A DNA stretch of 64,000 bases, taken from Chrysomallon squamiferum. Lineage: Eukaryota > Mollusca > Gastropoda > Neomphalida > Peltospiridae. The stretch is from positions 10,988,675-11,052,674 of the forward strand of contig CM022674.1 in NCBI GenBank assembly GCA_012295275.1, in the 5' to 3' direction. How positions within the stretch are numbered: position 1 is the stretch's first letter; every line of letters starts with the position of its first letter. Under the pieces are notes generated by a model that ran no database searches, was not told where the DNA came from, and saw nothing but the letters and a program-made list of their open reading frames with translations. The position numbers were made by a program, and so were the translations under genes. Shown piece by piece: positions 14,597 to 28,704 of the stretch.

Positions 14597-17500
14597 TATT
14601 ATTATTATTACTTTTATTATAAAAATAGTGAGACATGAACTTAATTCAATTTTTATTCTAAATAATTGATAAATTAATATATTTAAAATACACTCACACA
14701 CACTCACACACTCACACACATCACACACACACATACACACACACACACACACACACATTCATTTTCCTCCCTAGCAGATTTTAATACCCAGGCTGTTTTC
14801 TTTACCTCCCTATTTCATTATAATATTTAGGCTGTTTCCTTCACCTCCCTACACCTACTGGAACAGCCTGCCCAGCTACTAAGATGAAGTTCGATGCTAA
14901 AGACTGGAGTGTGCTGACATCTGACACAGTGTATGACACACAGAGAAACAAACTGGACTTGGAGTACAGTGACAAGTATGTGCACTTCGACTCGGAGGAG
15001 CTGAGGGTGAAACTAACACGAAGTGCAGGACAGAGAAAAATGATGTCAGGAGCTTACCACAGAAACGCTGACATGTTCTCTGGAGGGATGTACACTGTAC
15101 GTGTTGTTTTAGTTGTTGTTGGTAATGATGTTGCTGCTGCTACTGCTGTTATTGTTGTCTTTGTTATTGCTGTTGTTGTTCTTAGTAGTAGTAGAAGCAA
15201 TAGTAATAGTAGTAATTTGTGTTGTTGTGGAAGTAGTGGTAGTAGTAGTAGTGGTATCTGTCGAAGAAAAAGATGAAAAAGAAGTAGTAATAAAAACAGA
15301 AGTAGTAATAATAATATGGTATTTGAAGTAGTGGTAGTAATAGTAGTAGGAATTGAGGTAGTACTAGTACCAGTAATGGTAATAGTAGTATTAGAAGTTG
15401 TAGTAGAAGAAATAGTAATAGTAGTAATAATCACTGGTAAAAGTAGTAGATGTAGCAATAGAAGTAATAGTAGTTTAACAGTAGCTGTAATGTTAATAGT
15501 GGTAGCAGCAGTAGTAGTTAATAGCAGTAATAATAGAAGTAGTAACAGTAGAAGTAATAGCAATGGTAATAATAGAAGATGTAGCAGTAGTAATAAAAGT
15601 AATAGCAGTAGTTGATGTGGTTGTAGTAGTAGAAATAGTACCAGTAATAGTAATAGGAGTAGTAGTGGTAGTAGTAGTTGTGGAAGTAGTAGTATTACTT
15701 GTGGCAGTGAAGGTGATTGTAGTAGTAGTAATGGTAGTATAACAGCAACTGTATTTGTAATTGCTTGTAAAACAATCATATCTATTATATCATTTTATAG
15801 ATGACATTGTTTATATTCTTTTTTAATTAGTAGTTCTGTTATAATGATCTCTATTTATATTTGTCTAGATTACAATAAAGGCTGCCAAGCCAGAGTTCAG
15901 CGCAAAGAGAAACTGGACATCTGATGACCAGGTGGTGACATCGGTCATTTTCTGGGATGACCCATCATCAAAACTGGATTACTTCCTTGACCTGGACTAC
16001 ACAGCTAAAGAAAACCTGGAAGATAAAAGCTGTGCTTGTTGTGATAATGAGCCTGTTGATACTCAGGTATTTCTTTTACCTTTCATCTCCTGGACACTTT
16101 TATTTAGCTGTTTCCCATTGCAAATAGTGCTCCACAGTTAATTTGTGAAAGAATATAGCATTCTCTTCTTGTTCTTACAATAGTGCCCAAAGCTACTTTT
16201 TAAAGATCATAATTATTTAGGTTTTTATGGGAAGGTGCATATCAGAGATTTTTTTTTGCTAATTAAGAAAGAATAGCTCATTATATGTTGGCAGCATGTT
16301 TATTATGTGTGGTTTAAGTTTATGTATAACACTATGTAACACACACTGAAATAAAATGTATCTTCCTTTACTTTCTAAATTTTAGTTTCCTTTTATTAGT
16401 TTCAGACTGTTAAAAATTTATTATTATAATAATTTATAATATAATTTCATTGAGGTTATTAGAATATTAAAGTATAAAAATATAATGATATGACAATGTA
16501 TATAAATTATAAACAAATAGTTTTTTTGAATCTGTGGTTTCAGACCTGCCTGTGTGACTGTGTTAGCAGAACCCGGGTAAGGAGAAGTACACTGACAGGA
16601 GACAAGGAGTTTGTTGTGAAAAAACTCAACAAGGAGAAACAGACAAAACTAGAACTGTCAGGAAAACTAACAGATGACATTGTTGTAGAAGCAAAACAAC
16701 TTCGTCGTAATTCTTGCGGCATGCAGCTGTATGGAGGTAAGGGAGACAACTCCTTAAATTTCAATACATGTTCAATTATCATTTTTTTGATGTACAGTCA
16801 TTTAGATGATAGAAAGGAAACAACTTTATTTTAGAAACACATAATAATAATTCTTGTGACATACAGTTGTATATAAGTAATGGAGGGAAATAACTCTTTG
16901 TTAAAAATACCTGTGTAACTGGAAGGGAAATAACTCTCAAATTTAAATAGTTAATTATAATGCTTGAGGAACACAGTTGTTAGAAGTATAAAGGGAAATA
17001 ACTCTTTCAGGTACAGTTGTAATATTTTTCGCCCACACTAAAGTGAGTTAATGATGGGAAATAACTTAGATATATCTGTATTGGTAATTCTTGTGGCAGT
17101 AATAAAGGAAAAATATCTAAAATTTAAATAAATACTTAAGGATATTCCTGTGATACACAGCTGTATTATTAAAAAAAATATTCATTTGTCCCAGACCTTC
17201 TTTTATTATTACTGATTTAGTCTTAAAATCTTTGGAATCATTTTCTGTTGATTCAAAAATGTATATGTAATTATATATATATTGCACTTCACATTGAAGG
17301 AGAAATGAGAAAAATAGTGGCATGGTGTGCTGCCTCAGAGGAGCTGCAGGAGCCTTTCGTGGAGGAGTACAAGTTGAACTTTGACCCAGCTGATGACTTC
17401 CATGTTTACACTTTGAATTTTTTTATTCGGAAAGATGAAGCCAGACGTTCTGAGGTAATTAATTTGATAATATTTGTACTGCAAAAATATATGTTGTTTT

Positions 17501-18531
17501 ACATATACATGCAGGTACATATGGACATACAGATACTCACACAAACTCAAACACACAGACACACACTCATATAGATAGAGAAATACATACATCAACCCAA
17601 ACAGTACATGTACATCAAGTTTATATATATAGCCTCAAAATCATATATTCATATTCGTAAATGTAAATCCATCCATATAAGTACATACATGCACAGACAC
17701 ACATGCAATAATCATGTAAATATATATATAAACACACATATATACACACAAAGATACACACTCATATGCATACAAATGAACAACCACACTTATACATGTA
17801 AATTTGTCTAAGTGTATGTGTATTGTGTGATTTTGTGTTTGTGTTTGTGTGTTTATGTCACACACATGTGTACATATATGCATAAACATCCACACACACA
17901 TCATCATCATTACTATGGAAAATATTTATAAAAATATAAACTGTTACACACACATATTCCCCTGTACCACAATACCTTACCTAACTCATCACCAGGTAAA
18001 ATATTTAAACTGTTTTGCAGGAGACGTGGTGTTTTAACATTTATGAAGGTGACAACCTGGCTACGGAGAACTGCGGCATTCCTCAACTTTCAAGCTCCAC
18101 GCACCTCATCTTCACAGCCTGGAACTACAAGAACGCAGTCCCAGAAACCATCAGAGATGAACAAGACTTCCTCAAAGTGTGGCAGTCTACGGCAACGTTC
18201 AGAAATTTAGTTATGCCCCCTGACAGCAGGCTTCTGTGTCGTGCAGGTGAACCTTTCCGTGGAGGAAACAATGCAGTCATTGCATATGAAGCTGGAATTG
18301 GTTCAATGACTGGCAAAGACGATGTGTCAGCTTTTGTTAAGGTATGTGGAATTAGTTTGATGTTCATAGTTCACTAAAGGTGTATTCAAATTATGTGATT
18401 TATTAGAATTGTTTATTTAGCTGTGGTATCTCTGTTATGAAAAGATGTAAATAAGAATTTTATTTGTTTATTAGAGTTATAATCATTTTATGGTTATATT
18501 TACATATATATATATATATATATATAGCTAT

Positions 18532-18609
<78 letters not shown>

Positions 18610-21600
18610 AGTATAATTATTTAGGGTAAAAGGATAATTATGTATATCTCATGTTTATTATAAATATTTCTGTGTAGATAAAGAAGATGTGTATACCGTG
18701 TGATCGTCCGTGTGGTCGTGTTGTTTGTGATGACAGCTGTAAACACAACGTCACACGTCTCATCACCTTTCAGCTGGACAGCCTCAGTCTGAAACCCACA
18801 CAGATTGTTAATAAGAAGATTGAACCAATAGCTTACTTCCTTACTGGTGAGAATAACCAGTCAAAAGTTCTGTTACAGATTGTGACAATACTCATTATAT
18901 GTAGCCATAAATGTTTATTTATTAATAATACTGGTGATGATGATGATAATTATGATGATTATGATGATATAAATAATAATGATATAAAAATCTTCCTACA
19001 ACCACTATTATTTGTACTATTACCACTAACTATCAGTACTACTCCTACTATTATCACTAACGCTATTAAGACATTCTATTAATTATTATTATCATTATCA
19101 TCTTTATCCATATACTGATAAATTTCTAAACATTTCAGAAATGTATTTATTATTAATTGTCAAAGTTTATTTAATTAATTTTATTTTTAGTTAAAGCTGT
19201 TTTGGGTTCAGGGATGACAGCAGTGGCATCGTCAGAAAAGTTCAACATCGACGTGACAGCTCCCATGTTTAACTACCCATCTCTGCTGTTCATAGACGTA
19301 GCACAGGGTCAGTTCAAAACAACCAGGTTCCAGAAATCTAAAACCACCATCAAAGTTACCTGGCGATGTGACGACGACGAGAGTGATGTAGTGGTAATGA
19401 TGATCATATTTCAGAAATAATACTACTACTAATAATAATAACTTAATAATAATAATAGTAATTGTAATGATGATAATAATAACAACAACATCAATAACAA
19501 ATAATAATAACAATAACATGATAATATAATAATAATATAAAACAGCAATAATAATAATGATGATGATGATGATAAAAGTAATGTTGCTGATAATAAAAAC
19601 TTTTACTATTGATATCATTATACACTTTTTCCCACAATAACTGTTGCTGCTGTTACTACTACTACTACCACTGCCATTATTACCTCTGCTAGTACCATGA
19701 ATACCACTGGCACCATTATAAATACAGCTACAGCTACTACTACTGCTATTGCTACTGCTACAACTATTATTACTACTGCATGCTACTACAGCTACTACTG
19801 CTATTGCTACTGCTACAACTATTATTACTACTGCATGCTACTACAGCTACTACTGCTACTATTACACTTACTCTACTACAATGACCTCAACATTACTTCT
19901 ACTACCACCACTTCTAAGTCTAATATTAACATTTAACTTGACAGGAATACCTTTGGGCTATAGGATCAACAGTCGGGGGGGAGGAGCTCCAGGTGTTTAC
20001 ATCAACAGGTGAGGAGACGAATGGAATGAACTCTAATCTGGAAGGGAAGATCAAACACAAACAGAAATACTACATCTCTATCAAGTGTGTTAATGGGGCT
20101 GGAATGACAGAACTGTATCAGGACACAGAAGGTAAGATTTCACTGTTCTCAGTATTTTTTTCTCAAATACAAGACTTGTCAAGTGTATCTTTGGTTCAAG
20201 CTCATGACACTGGTTGAAAGACATACACAGTGTCATAAATGTTTTGTTTGTTGTCAGATATTTTTTTTATAATTTTTCTTGTTCTTCATTAATATAAAAA
20301 CATTTAAACCCATACCCATCCCAAAAATAAATTCATTTATCTGCTTGTCATTTTGTCTATCTGTTTATCTGCTTACCTGTCTACATACCTATCTTTTTGT
20401 CTTTATCCATGAATCCATCCATCAGTCTATCTATCCATATATTTTTATATTTATCTGCATACTTATTATTCCCTGCCTCTCTCTGTCTTTCTGCTTATCT
20501 ACCTACATCCCTCTCTCTTATCTACCTACATCCCTCCTGCTTGTCTTACATTCTACTTACATCCTTACTTGTCTACCAACATCCTTCCTACTTGTCTACC
20601 TACATCCCTCCTACTTGTCTACCTACATCCTTCTTAACATCCTTCCTCCTTGTCTACCTACATCCCTCCTACTTGTCTACCTACATCCCTCCCTTGTCTC
20701 ATCCCTTACTTGTCTACCTACATCCCTCCTACTTGTCTACCCTACATCCTTCCTATACCTACATCCTTCCTACTTGTCTACCTACATCCTTCCTACTTGT
20801 CTACCTACATCCTTCCTACTTGTCTACCTACATCCTTCCTACTTGTCTACCTACATCCCTCCTACTTGTCTACCTACATCCTTCCTACTTGTCTACCTAC
20901 ATCCTTCCTACTTGTCTACCTACAATCCTTCCTTCTACATCCTTGTCTACCTACATCCCTTCCTACTTGTCTACCTACATCCCTCCTACTTGTCTACCTA
21001 CATCCTTCTTACTTGTCTACCTACATCCTTCCTACTTGTCTACCTACATCCTTCCTACTTGTCTATCTACATCCTTCCTACATCCCTCCTACTTGTCTAC
21101 CTACATCCCTCCTACTTGTCTACCTACATCCTTCCTCCTTGTCTACCTACATCCTTCCCACTTGTCTACCTACATCCTTCCTACTTGTCTACCTACATCC
21201 CTCCTGCATGTCTACCTACATCCCTCCTGCATGTCTACCTTCATCCTTCTTACTTGTCTACCTACATCCCTCCTACTTGTCTACCTACATCCCTCCTACT
21301 TGTCTACCACACATCTACATCCCTACTTGTCTACCTACATCCTTCTTACTTGTCTACCTTCATCCTTCTTACTTGTCTACCTACATCCCTCCTGCATGTC
21401 TACCTTCATCCTTCTTACTTGTCTACCTACATCCCTCCTACTTGTCTACTTACATCCTTCCTACTTGTCTACCTACATCCTTTCCCCTTGTCTACCTACA
21501 TCCTTCTTACTTGTCTACCTAATCCTTCCTACTTGTCTACCTACATCCCTCCTACTTGTCTACCTACATCCCTCCTACTTGTCCACCTGCATCCTTCTTA

Positions 21601-22775
21601 CTTGTCTACCTACATCCTTCCTACTTGTCTACCTACATCCTTCTTACTTGTCTACCTACATCCCTCCTACTTGTCTACCTACATCCCTCCTACTTGTCTA
21701 CCTACATCCCTCCTACTTGTCTACCTACATCCTTCCTACTTGTCTACCTACATCCTTCTTACTTGTCTACCTACATCCTTCCTACTTGTCTACCTGCATC
21801 CTTCTTACTTGTCTACCTACATCCTTCCTCCTTGTCTACCTACATCCTTCTTACTTGTCTTCCTACATCCTTCCTACTTGTCCACCTGCATCCTTCCTAC
21901 TTGTCCACCTGGTTCCTTCTTACTTGTCTACCTACATCCTTCGTACTTGTCTACCTACATCCTTCTTTCTTTTCTACCTACATCCTTCCTACTTGTCTAC
22001 CTACATCCTTCCTACTTGTCTACCTACATCCCTCCTACTTGTCTACCTACGTCCTTCCTACTTGTCTACCTACATCCTTCCTACTTGTCTACCTACATCC
22101 CTCCTACTTGTCTACTTACATCCTTCCTACTTGTCTACCTACATCCTTCTTATTTGTCTACCTACATCCCTCCTACTTGTCTACTTACATCCTTCCTACT
22201 TGTCTACCTACAACCTTCTTACTTCTCTACCTGTCTGTCTGTCTGCCTTTCTCTCTGCCTATCTATCTACATACAGGTTTTTACTGTATCTCAAGAACAC
22301 AAAAACACACAGACACACTCATGTTGTGGGGTTTAAATGAAAATATATATTTTTAAATTTCAGTTTTAATTTGTTTTCTCTGTCAGGTATCACAGTTTTG
22401 ATTGAATTTCCCAATCCGAACACAGTACCAGCACAGATGGAAGCTGTTGAAATGATTGCCAAAAATGTTATACCCAAGAATGCGATGAAGTCGTTTAACA
22501 GCAACAGTGTCAGTGCATCATGGCAACTCAGTACAGACAAACTGATTAATAGATATGGTAAAGATTTTGATATATATATAGACACACACACAGACACACA
22601 CACACATATATATACACAGATATGTATACATATATACATATATAAATATATATTTGTCTATAAAATTCTGAAATTTATATTTTAAAACTTGTGGAAATTA
22701 TTTTCAATGAGAATAGCAAAATGTAGTTCAGCATTAATTTATTTAGCATTGCTTTTTGTTATTTTGTTTTTTTGT

Positions 22776-22814
<39 letters not shown>

Positions 22815-25800
22815 TTTCAGAGTTGTGTGTGGGTAGTAAACCAGAGTTGAGTGAGGATATTTTGCCGTGTATCATGGTGAGTCTGAACAAGTCGGGGAAT
22901 GCAGAAATCAGGGAAGGATGGATCTGGGCTAGCGGTGTAAAACTGAAAAAACTCAACTACTACCGCCGTGGCAACACCGTGGAAACGAGCACAAGCACTG
23001 CGTCGTTCAACATGCCAGTCGGGTCTGATCTGTTCATCTTCATTAGAATCTGCAACGCTGCAAACTGCTGCAACGCCAGGATGGTGGGGTCAGAGGTCAT
23101 AGTGAAACCGTGGTCGGCACTCTCAACATCAGACGACGGCAGCCCTATTGAAATAAACATCGGCATAGGACGTCGTACCAAACGTGCCTCACTCCCAGGT
23201 TTTGATGGTCCTATAAATCTAGACAGGCATGGAAATCTTACACAACTAAATGGTTCTACAAATGATGATGGACCTATAACTAAAGATGGTCCTATAAATC
23301 TAGACAGCCCTGCAAATCTTACAAAACTAAATGCTCCTACAAAGATAGATGGACCTATAACTAAAGATGGACCTACAAATAAAGATGGACCTACAAATGT
23401 AGATGGATCTACAAACAAAAATGGATCTACAAATGTATATGTACCTACAAATAAAGATGTTCCTACAAATGGAGGTGATTCTGGTGGTATTACAATCCGT
23501 TCACCTCCAGGTAACATTAGTTTATTTTTTGTCTTTGTGTGTGTGTGTGTGTGTGTGTGTGTCTGTGTGTGTGTCTGTGTGTCTTTGTCTGTGTGTGTGT
23601 ATGTCTGTGTGTCTGTGTTTGTGTGTGAATGTGTGTGCATGTGTGTTTGTGTGTGAGTGTGTGTGTGTGTGGGTGTATGTGAATATGTGTGTGTTTGCAT
23701 TTATGTGCATTTGACTATGTGAGTATGTATGTATATATATATCTACTGTGTATGTTTACAAGTATGTAAGCATGTTCTGTCTTATGTCTGTATTCATTTA
23801 TTTTCTTCATAAATCTTCTCAGTTATAACAGTTCATCTGTAATATTTTAACATTTCTTTACAAAAAGAGTTAATACTTATGTCAAATGATTTTATCACTG
23901 TTTTTGATATTAATTATGAAACAAAATTTCAGGTTTGGAGGTGGGTCACACAATGGTTGTGACAGAACTGTTAGTGTCAGATCTGACAGCAGATTACAGG
24001 TCTGACGCTTCGGTGGATTATGTGCCATACCTTACTAATCCATCAACCACAACCAATACTTTAGTAGATAGGACTTTGTTTGGAAGGTGAGACTATGTTG
24101 TGTGTATGGGTGTCTAATGTGTAATTTTATATATATATATATATATATATAATTATACATAAAAGACATGTAAACACACACAAACACACATAGAACGTAT
24201 AGAATACATTAGCACAAGCACCTGTTTACATAATTAGTTTTAAAAATACCACAATATTAACATTTCAGATTAAACTTTTGATAGTGTTGATCAGTAAAAT
24301 CATCAATTTGAGATTGTTTGAAAGTTGAAAATAATTAATAATGGTTAAACCGGGCTTAACTTTGTTTTGTAGAATATGAAAAAAAAGAAGATGACAGTGT
24401 TCTATATTAACAAAGTACGTTGTCTACTTTTCAGAATTTCGTACCAGGGAAGTGATGTTTGTTTTGCTGTGACTTCTGTGGGTGGACTGTCCGTGCCAGG
24501 ACCTCTTGAAATGACTTTCTCATACAGCCCAGCAGACACAGTCTTTGTTAAAAGTCTGCTGTACTTTGACTCAGGTACTGCACAGGAGGAATCTGTTACA
24601 TCATAATCACTTTTGTACTTTGTTATTAACAATGATAACTTAATAAAAACACTAGAATAATAGGTTAGATGCATAAAGAATAATTTTACCTATGCGACCA
24701 GATATAAACTTTAAAAGTAGCTAATTCTGTGTGGTTTTTAAATATTTTTACTGTTGTTATACTAATAAATCGAGTAGCAATTTTTATTTTTTATTGTAGA
24801 TTTTTTTTTTTCTTTCTTGTATTGGTTAATAATCTAGAAAATGATCAGATGCTGTTAATTATTTACTTTTGATAAAAATATTTTTCCAGCTTCACAGAAA
24901 TGGTTACAAGCCAAAGACACGTGTCAGTTTGAGAATGAAACTATCATCTTTGACAGAGCTGCCTCCAGTGTCAGAGTCAAGGTAGTCTTTTGTACAGATG
25001 TAACAACAACAACAACAGCAGCAAAAACAACATCAACAAAATCACCAAGAACAACATCATCAACACCACCAAAAAACAATATCATCATCAGCATTCACAA
25101 CCACATCATATGACAGTACCAACAATAATAATAACAATAACAATAACAATAATAACAATAATAACAATAATGATAACAGTAATATTAATAATCATCATCA
25201 TCATCATGAATATAATGACAAATATGATGATGATGGTAAAATAAGCTGAAATTTGTCTGTGTTCACCTCAGTGCTGTACAGATGTAAAACTCTGTGGTAT
25301 GTGCTCTCCTGTGTGTTGAAAAAGATTAGTCTAGCACTGCTAACCCATTTTAGACTAAGAATTTTCAATTAATTTTCTTTTTATAGCTATTTCTGTCTAT
25401 CCATTTAAACATATTAGCAGTTAGTAAATAAATAAGCAATTGATTTTCAGGTGTCATAATATAAAATGTAATGTACCTACATACCAATAAACACAAAAAC
25501 ACAAAACATACACAAACATACAGGGAGACATAGTCACACACACACACACACACACACACACAGATACACACACACACACACACAGATACCAGAGCTGTGT
25601 TAAATTTGAAATGTCTTATTACTCATTAATGTGTTATTACTATTTTATCTTCTTCAGGTGTGCAGCACCAGAAGCCCTGTCACAGCATCAACAACACAAC
25701 TACGACAACGGCGGGAAGTTCAGAGTGAGACTTTCTTCACTGAACCAACTCAGTTCTTAGTGACCAACGTCCAGCAAACCATACCAAACAACCCACCAGT

Positions 25801-28671
25801 ACTGACCAGTACCACCAATCTCAGCATGACAGAAGACAGTGGTCAGTTTGTAGTTCTCTTTTTGTTGTTTGATTACTATTATCATTATCTTTATCATTAT
25901 CATCATCATCATCATCATTATTATTATTGTTATTATCTTTATCTTTATCATTATCATTATCGTTGTTGTCGTTGTCGTTGTCATTGTTGTTGTTGTTGTT
26001 ATTATTGTTATTATTTGTAATAGATAATAATAATAATACCAGCAGTGTAATACTAGTAGTATAAATAGCAGTGATACTTGTTACAGTAATGCTGTTATTA
26101 TAAGTATATTAATTATCTGCTCTTACATAGATATTCTAACTAATTTTTTTCACTGTTTTGCAGGTACACTGATATATCAGATGACTTACTCAGATGCTGA
26201 GAATGATGTTGTCCAGTTTTCGCTTGACCCATCAACTAACACAAGTGTCCTGGGCAGTCTCACTGTCTTCACAGACGGTCTGTGAGTGAAATAAATTCTG
26301 AAGTCCACCACATTTTTATTATGTGACTCATAATTCTGCTTAAAACAAGACTAAACCCTGGGATTGATTCTTAATTCATTTTGTTGCCAGGAAAATAAAC
26401 TACATGAAAATAATTTTTAAACCTGTAATTTAAAAAATTTCATTGTATTTATTTGAGGTTTAATTTCACGTTCAAATTCACATATAGTGTTTTCTTATTC
26501 CTTTATAAACATTACTATTTAATTTAGTAATTTGAAGATAAACTTTTATATATTTTTCATTTAGTCCTTTTAACTCACCTTAATCTATTATTTCTTTTTT
26601 AATTATTATAAGTAATGTTTTTAGTTTAGATTAATTATGTTTCTCACTTCTTTTTAATCCTCATTATGTATTTAACCAGCTTTTAATTACAAGTTATCAA
26701 TATACTTTTTTAAATTTAGATTCATCTTCACTCCATGTCTAGACTGCTATGGGACAGTCAACGTTTCTGTTGTACTCAGTGAAGTTGCGGTTGAAGGAAT
26801 ACCCCCAGCTCTTACAAATGCTGTAATTACAGTTGATGTTCTTCCTGTCAACGACCCACCTGTTGTGTTTGTGTTTACAGGAAACTCCTATCTTCTCAAA
26901 CCTGACAAAACTATCCCTGTAGAGGTTTGTGAATTTGTAATTTTTAATAGTTTTCACTGACAATACCATTTTTTGTTATTCTCCCAGTTTGCATTGCACT
27001 GCAGCCAGTTTTTAGTTTTCTTCTTCCAAGGTATTTAAATAACAAACAAAACTGTATTGTACAGACAACCTGTTTCGTTACAGATTCTAGAAGAAAAGAA
27101 TAGACAATGTAGAGTATGATATGTTTATTTTGTTATATATTCTAGTAGATCAGAACAGACTGTACAGTATGATATGTTTATTTTGTTATATATTCTAGTA
27201 GATCAGAACAGACTACAGTATGATATGTTTATTTTGTTATATATTCTAGTAGAACAGAACAGACAATGTTCAGTATGATGTGTTTGTTTTGTTATATTCT
27301 AGTAGAACAGAATAGACTGTACAGTATGATATGTTTATTTTGTTATATATTCTAGTAGAACAGAACAGACAGTGTTCAGTATGATGTGTTTGTTTTGTTA
27401 TATATTGTAATAGAACAGAACAGACTTTACAGTACAGACAACATACAGTATGATGTTTGTTTTGTTACAGATTCTAGTAGAACAGAACAGACAGTGTTCA
27501 GTATGATGTGTTTGTTTTGTTATATATTCTAAAAGAACAGAACAGACTTTACAGTACAGACAACATACAGTATGATGTTTGTTTTGTTACAGATTCTAGT
27601 AGAACAGATCAGACAATGTACAGTATGATGTTTGTTGTTACAGATTCTAGTAGAACAGACTGTACAGTACAGACAAAGTACAGTATGATGTTTGTTTTGT
27701 TACAGATTCTAGTAGAACAGAACAGAACAGTGTTCAGTATGATGTGTTTGTTTTGTTACAGATTCTAGTAGAACAGACTGTACAGTACAGACAATGTACA
27801 ATATGATGTTTGTTTTGTTACAGATTCTAGTAGAACAGAACAGACTGTACAGTACAGACAATGTACAATATGACGTGTTTGTTTTGTTACAGATTCTAGT
27901 AGAACAGAACAGACTACAGTACAGACAATGTACAATATGATGTGTTTGTTTTGTTACAGATTCTAGTAGAACAGAACAGACTGTACAGTACAGACAACGT
28001 ACAATATGATATTTGTTTTGTTACAGATTCTAGTAGAACAGAACAGACTGTACAGTACAGACAATGTACAATATGATGTGTTTGTTTTGTTACAGATTCT
28101 AGTAGAACAGAACAGACTGTACAGTACAGACAATGTACAATATGATGTTTGTTTTGTTACAGATTCTAGTAGAACAGAACAGACTGTACAGTACAGACAA
28201 TGTACAGCATGATGTGTTTCTGGGAGGCTATGATTCTGATGGGGGTGACAATCTGACGCTTATAATAACAGACCCACTAAATGGAACAGTGACTATGAGT
28301 GATGTGAAGAAAACTGTTCCAGGTTGTGCAGTGTCTTTGACTGTAAGTAACTCTATCTTAACTCTAGATGATTTTAAATGTTGTGTATTTATCAGGTATG
28401 TAATATGTAAGTTTATAAGTATTATTATTCTTTGAGTAAGCTTTGTGAAAGTTATTGTTATAATTATTATCATAATCATCATAATTATATTGTTATCAAC
28501 ATCACAGTCATCATCATCAGCAGCAGCAGCAGCACTAGCAGAGTTTTGTTTGGAAGAGTTCTCTGTAGAAAATTCAGTCATTTATGAATTTTAAAAATAT
28601 TATTTGAAACATTGATCTTTGCTTTACATGAATTTTCAGTTTCTTCATAATCATCATCATGATCCTCCCAC

Positions 28672-28704
<33 letters not shown>

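Larger units (their letters stand above)
14831..18846 (+). other. Gene 1 exons 19-24: cysteine-containing modules
   Basis: Residues about 1049-1482. Two short cysteine clusters stand out: CACC...CLCDC across exons 20-21, and CIPCDRPCG...CDDSC in exon 24. Between them exons 22-23 read [12 protein letters not shown] and [11 protein letters not shown]. Exon 20 resumes the FN3-like style ([32 protein letters not shown]). The cysteine spacing suggests disulfide-bonded insertions, but I do not recognise a named domain. The first exon has two phase-compatible acceptors, at 14831 and 14876, differing by 15 codons. Confidence 0.65.
19191..23191 (+). other. Gene 1 exons 25-28: last FN3-like modules and furin-type site
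   Basis: Residues about 1483-1790. The motifs are [67 protein letters not shown] and [15 protein letters not shown]. The segment ends in GRRTKRAS encoded at 23168-23191. This matches the R-X-K/R-R furin consensus (cut predicted after R of RTKR, about residue 1791). Processing would give a non-covalently held two-chain receptor; that is inference. Confidence 0.65.

Noticed and set aside
15054-15779. 241-codon minus-strand ORF, Leu/Thr-rich
   Set aside because: Translation of a gtagtagtaata triplet array inside gene 1 intron 19; no conserved motif and overlaps a real exon antisense.
20279-22356. Very long plus-strand ORFs (up to 685 codons) rich in Leu, Pro, Ser, Tyr, Thr
   Set aside because: They are read through a 24-bp minisatellite with no stop in three frames, lie in an intron between phase-matched exons, and have no protein-like composition.
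28006-28212. In-frame repeat peptide [15 protein letters not shown] upstream of exon 35 as a protein repeat
   Set aside because: 67-bp units break the frame before the real exon, so upstream acceptors would not produce a tandem-repeat protein.
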